This document shows, one piece after another, positions 1-5,384 of a stretch of 5,577 bases of DNA. Position 1 is the stretch's first letter, and each line of letters starts with the position of its first letter. The DNA comes from Halomonas sp. (lineage in GTDB: Bacteria > Pseudomonadota > Gammaproteobacteria > Pseudomonadales > Halomonadaceae): contig PWIZ01000155.1 of the NCBI GenBank assembly GCA_003560175.1, positions 1-5,577 of the forward strand. The letters are read 5' to 3'. Below the pieces are notes generated by a model. It worked only from the letters and a program-made list of their open reading frames with translations, ran no database searches and was not told where the DNA came from. The translations under genes were made by a program, and so were the position numbers.

Positions 1-1044
1 ATCGAAGCCCAATTGCGGCATCACCCGGTGGCGCAGATAGAAGCTGGCCGGGTAGGGGTGCACGCAGACGGTGCGATAGCCAAGCCCGCCCAGGCGGCTG
101 GCCAGGCTCGCCACCGGGGTGTGGATGAACTGCCGGTAGGGCGTGAAGCGGTGGATGCCAAGCGCCCGGGGGGGCAGGCCGGTCAGGAAGGCCGCTTCGG
201 TGCGCACGGTATTGGCGCCCCAGGCGGGCACTTTCAGGGGGCCCTGGCGAAGGGCACTTCGCGTCAGGGCATCGAAGTGGGGCAGCAGGTCGCTCGGCAC
301 CAGCTCACTCCAGCCGCGCGGGTCGAAGAAGGATTCGCTTTGCACCACTACTAGATGGGGCAGGTCTTGCAGATGGGGCAGGTCTGGCGAGATGGAGGGG
401 GTCCCGGGCGCCGCCTCGCAGGCAAAGGGACCCTTGAGCGCCTCGGCGGGAAGCGGCCTCATGGCCAGGCGGCCGTAACTCCATAGGGCGGAAAACAGGC
501 CAAGGCGGTGAAGATCCTCGTGGGGCTCGAGCCGGCAGGGCGGCAGCCCCTTGAGCCCCGGTAGCAGCAGGGCCGCCGAGCTCAGCAGCAGGAGGCCTGC
601 TGGCACCAGCAGCGCCGCCGGGCCATGGCGGCTGAGCAGCGAGGGCTCCAGCCAGAGGAAGGCGGCGATGGCCAGGGCGCCGGCGCTGCTGGCGGCAACC
701 GCCAACCCGATGCCGAAGAAGGGGACATAGAGCCGGGGGTGCTTGATGGCGTCCAGGAAGTACTCGAAGTCCTGGCAGATGAACGGCTCATTGAGGGTGG
801 CCGACTTGGTGTTGCTGGCCTGCACCACTACCAGCTGCAGCGAGGCGATGAACACGACGCTGAACCAGGGGCGCTGCAGTACCAGCAGGAAGAGCGCGAA
901 CAGCAGGCAGGTGCTGCCGAGATGGACCAGCAGCGTCGCCGGCGGACGTCGCCAGAAGGGGGCGGCGGCGGGGCGCAGCAGAGCCTCGATGGCGAAGGTC
1001 AGCGCCAGGCTGGTCAGCAGCGCAGCGACGATGGCGGTACTCAT
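1..1044 (-). CDS. LTA-synthase-like sulfatase-fold membrane transferase (partial, C-terminus outside window)
   Basis: The frame is open for 348 codons from an ATG at 1044 to the left edge, with no stop, so the C-terminal part is missing. The N-terminal half is membrane-embedded, with about five hydrophobic segments near residues 4-22, 37-56, 60-76, 105-130 and 143-164. A soluble domain follows that matches the start of the alkaline-phosphatase/sulfatase superfamily fold of LtaS/MdoB-type enzymes. VVVQSESFFD (232-241) supplies the likely metal-binding Glu237. GANTVRTEAAFLTG (276-289) supplies the likely nucleophile Thr279, four residues before Glu283 as in the LtaS T-x3-E arrangement. The remaining metal ligands (Asp/His motifs) would lie beyond the edge. 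Family members transfer phosphoglycerol or phosphoethanolamine from phospholipids on the periplasmic face. The ATG lies in an ATGA overlap with the SDR stop and has no clear Shine-Dalgarno, so translation is probably coupled. Fold and family are fairly sure; donor and acceptor are unknown. A true sulfatase is less likely, because the Cys/Ser-x-Pro-x-Arg signature is absent where the nucleophile should be. Confidence 0.85.
   Translation of the reverse strand, partial: MSTAIVAALLTSLALTFAIEALLRPAAAPFWRRPPATLLVHLGSTCLLFALFLLVLQRPWFSVVFIASLQLVVVQASNTKSATLNEPFICQDFEYFLDAIKHPRLYVPFFGIGLAVAASSAGALAIAAFLWLEPSLLSRHGPAALLVPAGLLLLSSAALLLPGLKGLPPCRLEPHEDLHRLGLFSALWSYGRLAMRPLPAEALKGPFACEAAPGTPSISPDLPHLQDLPHLVVVQSESFFDPRGWSELVPSDLLPHFDALTRSALRQGPLKVPAWGANTVRTEAAFLTGLPPRALGIHRFTPYRQFIHTPVASLASRLGGLGYRTVCVHPYPASFYLRHRVMPQLGFD
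353..385 (-). repeat. 15-bp direct repeat at 18-bp period inside the transferase gene
   Basis: The 15-base word agatggggcaggtct occurs at 353-367 and again at 371-385. The period of 18 bp is six codons, so the reading frame is kept and the protein reads DLPHLQ-DLPHLV at residues 223-234, just before the metal-binding Glu237 strand. It looks like a small in-frame tandem duplication in the linker between the membrane part and the catalytic domain. Confidence 0.85.
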
Positions 1045-1835
1045 GGGTGGCTGCCATAGCCCATCAGGCGCAGCAGGCGCTGGGAGAGTCCCGCCGGCAA
1101 TACCGCCAGCCACCAGCAGCCGAAGTTGAGCGGGAAGGGGAAACTGATGCGGGCGCAGTTGCGGGCGATGCCGGCCTGGATCACTCGAGCGGCCTTCTCC
1201 GGCGGCCACTCCCAGGGCTTGGGTCCCGGCATGGCGGCACACATGGGCGAGCTGACATAGCCGGGCATAACCACGGTGACGCCGATGCCGTGGGGTGCCA
1301 GGTGGCCGCGAAGGCCCTCGCCAAAGGCCTTGAGGCCGGCCTTGCTGGCGCTGTAGCCGGGGGTGGTCGGCAGGCCGTGCCAGGCCGCCAGGGAGCTGAT
1401 CAGCACGAACTGGCCGGAACCGCGCCGGACCATGGGCGGCGTCAGGAGGTTGGCCATGGCCATGGGCGCGCGCAGATTGATCGCCAGCAGATCGCTCACC
1501 TGCTCCCAGGGCTCCAGCTCGCCGGGGCCCGGCACGTGAAGGTTCTGGCCGGCGTTGGCGATCACAATATCCGGCAGGCAGCGTGCGGCCAGGGCTGTGA
1601 GCCACTCCCGCAGCAGCGCATCGTCGGTCAGCGGTACGGCGTGGCATTCCACCTGGGCACCCGTCTCGCGGCAGGTCTCGGCCAGGCTTTCCAGGGCCTC
1701 GACGCGGCGACCGTGCAGCAGCAGCCGGGTAGCTGGGCCGGCGTAGGCCTTGGCCAGGGCGCCGCCGATGGCGCCGCTGGCGCCGGTGATCAGCACGGTG
1801 CGTTCGATCCTCACGTCCGGTTCCTGATGGCTCAC
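1041..1835 (-). CDS. Short-chain dehydrogenase/reductase (SDR family) with hydrophobic C-terminal segment
   Basis: This 264-residue protein has the classical SDR layout. The Rossmann cofactor loop TGASGAIG is at 17-24, NAG at 94-96, structural Asn120, and the catalytic Ser148-Tyr161-Lys165 triad appears as S-x12-Y-SAS-K. The PG motif follows at 191-192. The family catalyses NAD(P)-dependent oxidation or reduction. HGRR at 41-44, at the end of the second strand, favours NADP(H), though this is an inference. The last 30 residues carry a hydrophobic patch (238-250, Trp-Trp and Leu-rich) that may bind the membrane. The start is GTG at 1835, inside a GTGA overlap with the kpsS stop; GGAGG at 1843-1847, seven bases upstream, supports it. 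An in-frame GTG at codon 8 is a weaker alternative. The stop overlaps the next gene by ATGA. Fold and catalytic class are near certain. The substrate is unknown; a sugar or lipid intermediate of capsule assembly is a guess from context. Confidence 0.93.
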   Translation of the reverse strand: MSHQEPDVRIERTVLITGASGAIGGALAKAYAGPATRLLLHGRRVEALESLAETCRETGAQVECHAVPLTDDALLREWLTALAARCLPDIVIANAGQNLHVPGPGELEPWEQVSDLLAINLRAPMAMANLLTPPMVRRGSGQFVLISSLAAWHGLPTTPGYSASKAGLKAFGEGLRGHLAPHGIGVTVVMPGYVSSPMCAAMPGPKPWEWPPEKAARVIQAGIARNCARISFPFPLNFGCWWLAVLPAGLSQRLLRLMGYGSHP

Positions 1836-3070
1836 AGCAGCGCCTCCAGCGGCGAGTGCTCTGCCGTCAGCACCCTGGCGGCGTTCTCAACCGCGAGATC
1901 GATGCCCCGGCGACAGTAGAAGCCGCCGTTGACCTGGGTGGCGTGCATCACGGTGTCGTGAAAGCTGCGGAAGAGTTCGTCATCCGGGGGCGGCGGCCTG
2001 TGCCAGAACTCATCCAGGCTCTCCTGGAAGGTGAGGCCGGCCATGTTGTAGATCGGGTCGCTGAGCGCCAGGGTCGGACAGCGGTGCTCCAGCGATACGA
2101 TGCCCACGGTGCTGTTGACGGTGACGGTGCCAGCGGCACGTTTGAGTAGCGTATTGAGGTTGCCGGATTCGAGATAGACGATGCGCCCTTCCAGTCCATA
2201 GAAACGCTCCAGCTCGCGGATGATCCTGGCGTAGTTGACCAGCCCCATATCCAGCGGATGGTTCTTGATGCACAGCAGGGCGTCTGCCGGAGCAAATTCG
2301 GCGAAGGACCCCATCACTCGATCCATTACCTCCTGCATGTCGTCGAAGGGCGAATGGTCGCGGATCTGGGCGTCCGTGTTCAGCTGCAGAGGCAGCAGAA
2401 AGAAAGGACGCTTGCCGTCGACCAGCGCCCGGATACGCTGCTCGTCGCGGGGCTTCCAGAAGCGCAGCTGAGTGAAGCGCTTGAGGTAGCCGGCGTACTC
2501 CACCGGGGCGGTGATCGGCGCATGATTGCGATAGTGCGGGTAGGCCAAGGGGTTGGCGAGTCCGCCCAGATGGTAGAGCACATCGTGGGTGGCGCGGACG
2601 CGAAAAGCGGACTTGAAGCGATCGGGCGCGGGTAGCTCGGGCAGCCGTCGCCCGGTTTCCAGGAACCATTCGGGATCCCGTGGCAGCAGGGAGTGGCCGT
2701 TGACGCCTTCTCGCTCCAGGGTGATCCAGAAGGGGCGGAAATAGCCCTCTTCGAACACATGGGTGCGGATGCCTTTCGCTGGGGCGCCTTCGATGGCCGG
2801 TCGATGCACCGGGCGGCGGTCGCCGAAGACGATCTGGTCGGTGATTGCATAACGCTCCCAGAGCGATTCGACAACGCCGGAGAGCTCGCTCAGGGGGCCG
2901 CGAAAGTGGTGGACCGGGCCACTGTCCCGCTGCCAGTAGAGGGTGTCACCGCCGTTGAACTGGACCTTGACCACGCGGTTACCCTCGGCAGCCAGGCGCT
3001 GGCCGAGTCGCGGGGAGAAGGGAGAGCATACCCCCTGCAGAAACAGGAAAGAGCGTCCCTGGCGTGTCAT
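1832..3070 (-). CDS. kpsS: Capsule polysaccharide beta-Kdo transferase KpsS
   Basis: This 412-residue protein belongs to the KpsS family. KpsS adds the first beta-Kdo to (lyso)phosphatidylglycerol at the cytoplasmic face of the inner membrane, starting the poly-Kdo linker of group 2 capsules; KpsC then extends it. Recognisable blocks are FLFLQGVCSPFSPRLG (8-23), FNGGD (38-42), FEEGYFRP (106-113), PLQLNTDAQI (227-236), KNHPLD (269-274) and VNSTVGIVSLEH (318-329), with SDPIYN at 337-342. The KNHPLD and VNSTVG blocks correspond to the HPDV and S-x-GFEAL blocks of KpsC. The frame is open upstream to an ATG at 3223, but that would overlap kpsC by 118 bases and add 51 residues unlike the family. 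The ATG at 3070 gives the usual length, with a weak GGA ten bases upstream. The gene lies 35 nt after kpsC and overlaps the SDR start by 4 nt (GTGA). Identification is strong. Confidence 0.92.
   Translation of the reverse strand: MTRQGRSFLFLQGVCSPFSPRLGQRLAAEGNRVVKVQFNGGDTLYWQRDSGPVHHFRGPLSELSGVVESLWERYAITDQIVFGDRRPVHRPAIEGAPAKGIRTHVFEEGYFRPFWITLEREGVNGHSLLPRDPEWFLETGRRLPELPAPDRFKSAFRVRATHDVLYHLGGLANPLAYPHYRNHAPITAPVEYAGYLKRFTQLRFWKPRDEQRIRALVDGKRPFFLLPLQLNTDAQIRDHSPFDDMQEVMDRVMGSFAEFAPADALLCIKNHPLDMGLVNYARIIRELERFYGLEGRIVYLESGNLNTLLKRAAGTVTVNSTVGIVSLEHRCPTLALSDPIYNMAGLTFQESLDEFWHRPPPPDDELFRSFHDTVMHATQVNGGFYCRRGIDLAVENAARVLTAEHSPLEALL
1843..1847 (-). promoter_or_regulatory. Shine-Dalgarno for the SDR GTG start
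   Basis: On the minus strand GGAGG lies seven bases before the GTG at 1835, within the last codons of kpsS. It is the best ribosome-binding site in the window and decides the start in favour of the GTG that overlaps the kpsS stop codon. It lets the SDR be initiated efficiently despite the weak start codon. Confidence 0.8.
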
Positions 3071-3093
3071 GTCAGTCGTTTCCAATGCATCGA

Positions 3094-3119
3094 TGCTTGC
3101 CAAGTTCAGTGCTTGCCAA
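3094..3119. repeat. 10-bp direct repeat across the kpsC stop codon
   Basis: The word tgcttgccaa occurs at 3094-3103 and 3110-3119, separated by six bases that contain most of the kpsC stop codon. The left copy shares three bases with a perfect 10-bp palindrome, gcatcgatgc (3087-3096), in the kpsC-kpsS gap. No function is known. It could be a small duplication or a structured intergenic leader for kpsS. Confidence 0.6.
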
Positions 3120-5130
3120 TGAAGGTGTTGCGATAGCGACGATAGAGCCGGGTCTTCCACGTCAGTGTCTGTCGCCGGGAGCGCTGCTGCTCCAGCAGGG
3201 TCACGGCGGTTTCGGCACTGCACAGCTGGCCGCTTTGCGGATCCACGTAGGTGGGGTAGAGCAGCAGCGTGGCCGCTACCAGGGCATCCAGCGTCAGCTG
3301 TCGCGTGCGTCTTTCGCAGCTCATGTGGTCCTGGGTCAGGCCCCAGCCGGCATAGAAGGGCAGGCCGTAGGTGGCCACCTGCTTGCCCCTGAGCAGTGCC
3401 TCGAAGCCGGTCAGCGAGCTCATGGTGTGGACCTCGTCTGCGGCGTCGAGCACCTCGGCGATCTGGATATCGCCAACGTCAAGATCATACAGCTGTTTGG
3501 AGGCCCCATCGAGCGCCCCCAGTCGAGCGCCGCTGACCACGTCCGGGTGGGACTTGAAGAGCAGCAGGGCGTCCGGATTCTGTGCCCGCACGGCTTCGAG
3601 CAGGGCGCGGTTGGTGCGAATCTCCGGCGAGCCGCGGGCGATGGAGGCGTCGGTCTCGACCTGGCCCGGCACCAGGATGCGGCGTCGCCCGGCCGGCAGC
3701 TCGGGCAGTTGGCGGCCTGCGACGTTGTATTTAGAAAGTTTCAGCCGCACCAGACGCTCGCGCAGGGCCGCGGCGCGAGCCAGCAGGTCATCCGTGAAAT
3801 CGGTCTCTTCGAGGAGCCGCTCGAGCTCGCTGGCGCAGGCGGGGTCGTAATAGATGCCGAGGTGATCGATGACCAGTGACAGCGGGCGGGCCAGGTCAAC
3901 ACCGAGCCCCACCGAACGAATGAAGCCATCCTCCATGCGCGCCAGGCCGACCTGCTGCTGCTGGCAGCGGCTTGCCAGGTCGTCGTCCACGCGGCTGGCC
4001 CAGGCCAGCAGGCGAGAGCCGGCGGGGGCGGCCGCCAGGGCGGTTTGGCTGTCGGGATAGTGCGCAAGCTTCGCCTCGGGGCCCAGGAAGTCCCCCACGA
4101 AGCCGCGTTTCCAGCCGGAGAACCCTCCGGCACTCCACTGGCCGGCCAGGCGGTCGCGCTGGCGTTTCTGGTCGGCGATCAGGGCGATGGTCTCTTCCAG
4201 GCTGGCGGGCTCGCCGGTGTAGGGGTTGCCGTAGCGGCAGTAGCGCAGATAGGCCGCGGCGAACAGCTGCTCCAAGCTGCGTGGGACCTGGCGGCGTGAG
4301 CAGCGCTGACGGTCGTCGGTCAGCCCCCAGCCGGCGTAGAAGGGCAGGCCGTGGCAGGTGACCGATTTGCCGGCGATCAGCGCCTCGAAGCCCAGCTGGC
4401 TGGTCACCACATGCACGTGATCGACGATATCCAGCAGCGCCCAGGGATTGATGTCGTCACCGATCAGCCTGCAGCGAGGGTGCAGTCGGGCCGCTTCGAG
4501 CAGGTGGCCCTGCTTCTTGCCGGCGATGACATCGGGATGCACCTTGACCAGCACCTCGGCATGCACGTGGGCCTCGAGCGCCTCGTCCAGCATCTGTTGA
4601 AAGGTGTGGCTGCTGGCACCGCCATAGCCAATCGAGGCGTCTCCCCGGGTCTGGTCGATCACCAGCACCCGCTCGCGCGCCTCTGTCAGCTCGGGAGGGA
4701 GGCGGTCCGGCGCGTGGTTGTACTTCGAGAGCCGATGTCGGCGCAGCAGGGCCATGGCTTGGCTCGCGCGGGCGAGCTCCTCATCGGAGAAGCCGCCCTC
4801 GGCGATTGTGCGCTCCAGGTCCGAGGGGCGAGTGGCGTCGTAATAGATGCCCGAGGCGTCGACCACCAGGCTGTGTGGCTGGAAGCCTTCTACCCCGAGC
4901 CCCAGTGAGCGCAGGAAGCCATCTTCCAGGGCGGTATAAGGCAGGCCGTGCCGCTCGGCATAGGCTCTGGCCTTGCGAGAGGTTGGCTTCAGGCCCCAGC
5001 CGATGACCGCATCCGCCCGTCGTGACAGGCCACCCATCCGACAGAAGCGCTGATACTCAGGCAGCGCGGCGCCCAGGATTCGGATCCGGGCGATGCCGCG
5101 TGAGGTATAGCCTGCGGTGAGGGTGGGCAT
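3106..5130 (-). CDS. kpsC: Dual-module capsule beta-Kdo transferase KpsC
   Basis: This 674-residue protein has the usual KpsC length. KpsC extends the Kdo linker on the capsule glycolipid from CMP-Kdo. In characterised homologues the N-terminal module makes beta-(2->4) links and the C-terminal module beta-(2->7) links. Two copies of the module are visible about 330 residues apart: EDGFLRSLGLG (69-79) and EDGFIRSVGLG (400-410); GIYYD (94-98, 425-429); LSKYN (134-138, 465-469); DASI (164-167, 494-497); HPDV (199-202, 529-532); GFEAL (247-251, 575-579); GLPFYAGWGLT (261-271, 589-599). The basic, aromatic C-terminus (about 657-674, WKTRLYRRYRNTFIGKH) fits the membrane-anchoring tail reported for the family. 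The open frame reaches an ATG at 5241 inside the upstream terminator region. The ATG at 5130 is preferred because it has GGA six bases upstream and gives the family length; the ATG at 5136 is the alternative. It is the first gene of the operon seen here, with kpsS 35 nt downstream. Confidence 0.96.
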   Translation of the reverse strand: MPTLTAGYTSRGIARIRILGAALPEYQRFCRMGGLSRRADAVIGWGLKPTSRKARAYAERHGLPYTALEDGFLRSLGLGVEGFQPHSLVVDASGIYYDATRPSDLERTIAEGGFSDEELARASQAMALLRRHRLSKYNHAPDRLPPELTEARERVLVIDQTRGDASIGYGGASSHTFQQMLDEALEAHVHAEVLVKVHPDVIAGKKQGHLLEAARLHPRCRLIGDDINPWALLDIVDHVHVVTSQLGFEALIAGKSVTCHGLPFYAGWGLTDDRQRCSRRQVPRSLEQLFAAAYLRYCRYGNPYTGEPASLEETIALIADQKRQRDRLAGQWSAGGFSGWKRGFVGDFLGPEAKLAHYPDSQTALAAAPAGSRLLAWASRVDDDLASRCQQQQVGLARMEDGFIRSVGLGVDLARPLSLVIDHLGIYYDPACASELERLLEETDFTDDLLARAAALRERLVRLKLSKYNVAGRQLPELPAGRRRILVPGQVETDASIARGSPEIRTNRALLEAVRAQNPDALLLFKSHPDVVSGARLGALDGASKQLYDLDVGDIQIAEVLDAADEVHTMSSLTGFEALLRGKQVATYGLPFYAGWGLTQDHMSCERRTRQLTLDALVAATLLLYPTYVDPQSGQLCSAETAVTLLEQQRSRRQTLTWKTRLYRRYRNTFIGKH
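3334..3369 (-). repeat. Second copy of a 36-bp near-identical repeat within kpsC (C-terminal module)
   Basis: This stretch matches 4318-4353 at 33 of 36 positions by eye. It encodes the GLPFYAGWGLT block of the C-terminal module. The offset of 984 bp equals 328 codons, as expected for the internal module duplication. The DNA identity is much higher here than in the rest of the two modules. Confidence 0.8.
4318..4353 (-). repeat. First copy of a 36-bp near-identical repeat within kpsC (N-terminal module)
   Basis: This is the partner of 3334-3369 and encodes GLPFYAGWGLT of the N-terminal Kdo transferase module. Only three of 36 positions differ. The cause is either strong protein conservation combined with shared codon bias, or occasional gene conversion between the modules. 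Confidence 0.8.
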
Positions 5131-5161
5131 GGGCATTCCGTGGGGTTCGGCAAGGCCAGGG

Positions 5162-5190
5162 AAAGTACGCGAAAGCGCTTTGGGGTTCAA
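5162..5190 (-). promoter_or_regulatory. Candidate sigma70 promoter of kpsC with a palindrome in the spacer
   Basis: On the minus strand TTGAAC (5190-5185) and TACTTT (5167-5162) are separated by exactly 17 bases. The -35 matches the consensus at four of six positions and the -10 at three of six. Transcription would begin near 5155, about 25 bases before the kpsC ATG at 5130. The spacer holds a perfect 10-bp palindrome, aaagcgcttt (5172-5181), placed where a repressor could block the polymerase. The site lies after the terminator at 5215-5239, so the operon would need a promoter about here. The -10 is weak, so this stays a prediction. Confidence 0.45.
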
Positions 5191-5214
5191 TTGCTGGGGT
5201 AGTCGTGGGGCAAC

Positions 5215-5239
5215 AAAAAGCCCCGCATGAGGCCGGGGC
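5215..5239 (-). terminator. Rho-independent terminator between the transposase region and kpsC
   Basis: On the minus strand the stem GCCCCG (5239-5234) pairs perfectly with CGGGGC (5225-5220) across an eight-base loop, and five T follow directly (5219-5215). No T-run follows on the plus strand, so it works mainly leftwards. It would end transcripts coming from the tnpA side and insulate the capsule operon. It may belong to a gene that once lay to the right or to the end of the mobile element. Confidence 0.75.
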
Positions 5240-5284
5240 AAAAGATCGATAGGCTGCTGGTGCTCGGAATGGCTTTAACATCTG

Positions 5285-5307
5285 CGGCGGCGTCTTTGAC
5301 GCCGCCG
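5285..5307. other. Strong hairpin (10-bp stem, TTT loop), candidate IS end structure
   Basis: The arms cggcggcgtc (5285-5294) and gacgccgccg (5298-5307) are perfectly complementary across a three-base loop, with a possible extra G-T pair outside. Neither strand has a T-run after the stem, so it is not a typical terminator. Its position after tnpA suggests a subterminal hairpin of the insertion sequence, but it could also be an unrelated genomic element next to the insertion. Confidence 0.6.
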
Positions 5308-5338
5308 TTGGGCGGGCTTAGCGAAAATCCGCGTAAAC

Positions 5339-5358
5339 CCTCGCCCGTTCGGGCGGGG
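5339..5358. other. Hairpin (8-bp stem with one G-T pair) just after tnpA, candidate TnpA-binding structure
   Basis: The arms CCTCGCCC (5339-5346) and GGGCGGGG (5351-5358) pair across the loop GTTC, with one T-G wobble at 5341/5356. The hairpin lies 26 bases after the tnpA stop. IS200/IS605 transposases recognise imperfect subterminal hairpins of about this size, so this is the better placed of the two candidates. The call is inferred from position and shape. Confidence 0.5.
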
Positions 5359-5384
5359 ATACAAGCGGGAGCCGCGCAGCGACT

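Noticed and set aside
341..831. The word tgcaccactac found at 341-351 and 821-831.
   Set aside because: Both copies encode a Val-Val-Val-Gln strand or helix in the same gene. A single 11-base match with no further pairing is explained by similar residues and codon bias.
13..1059. Plus-strand open frames opposite the transferase gene (13-354, 143-478, 625-1059, 743-1129).
   Set aside because: They lie antisense to a frame with clear membrane helices and sulfatase-fold motifs, show low-complexity Gly/Ala/Arg/Gln composition typical of high-GC shadows, and match no family I recognise.
1047..1919. A 290-codon plus-strand open frame opposite the SDR.
   Set aside because: The SDR on the other strand has every family motif. 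The plus-strand product is rich in Gly/Ala/Gln with no domain, as expected of antisense frames in high-GC DNA.
3071..3223. N-terminal extension of KpsS from an ATG at 3223.
   Set aside because: It would overlap kpsC by 118 bases, and the added residues do not resemble the family, which begins close to the FLFLQG block.
3064..3879. A 271-codon plus-strand open frame opposite the 3' half of kpsC.
   Set aside because: It is antisense to the well-conserved C-terminal Kdo transferase module and has no recognisable motif or ribosome-binding site.
5131..5241. N-terminal extension of KpsC from an ATG at 5241.
   Set aside because: It would place the coding start inside the terminator hairpin and across the predicted promoter, and adds 37 residues beyond the normal family length. 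The ATG at 5130 has a Shine-Dalgarno at proper spacing.
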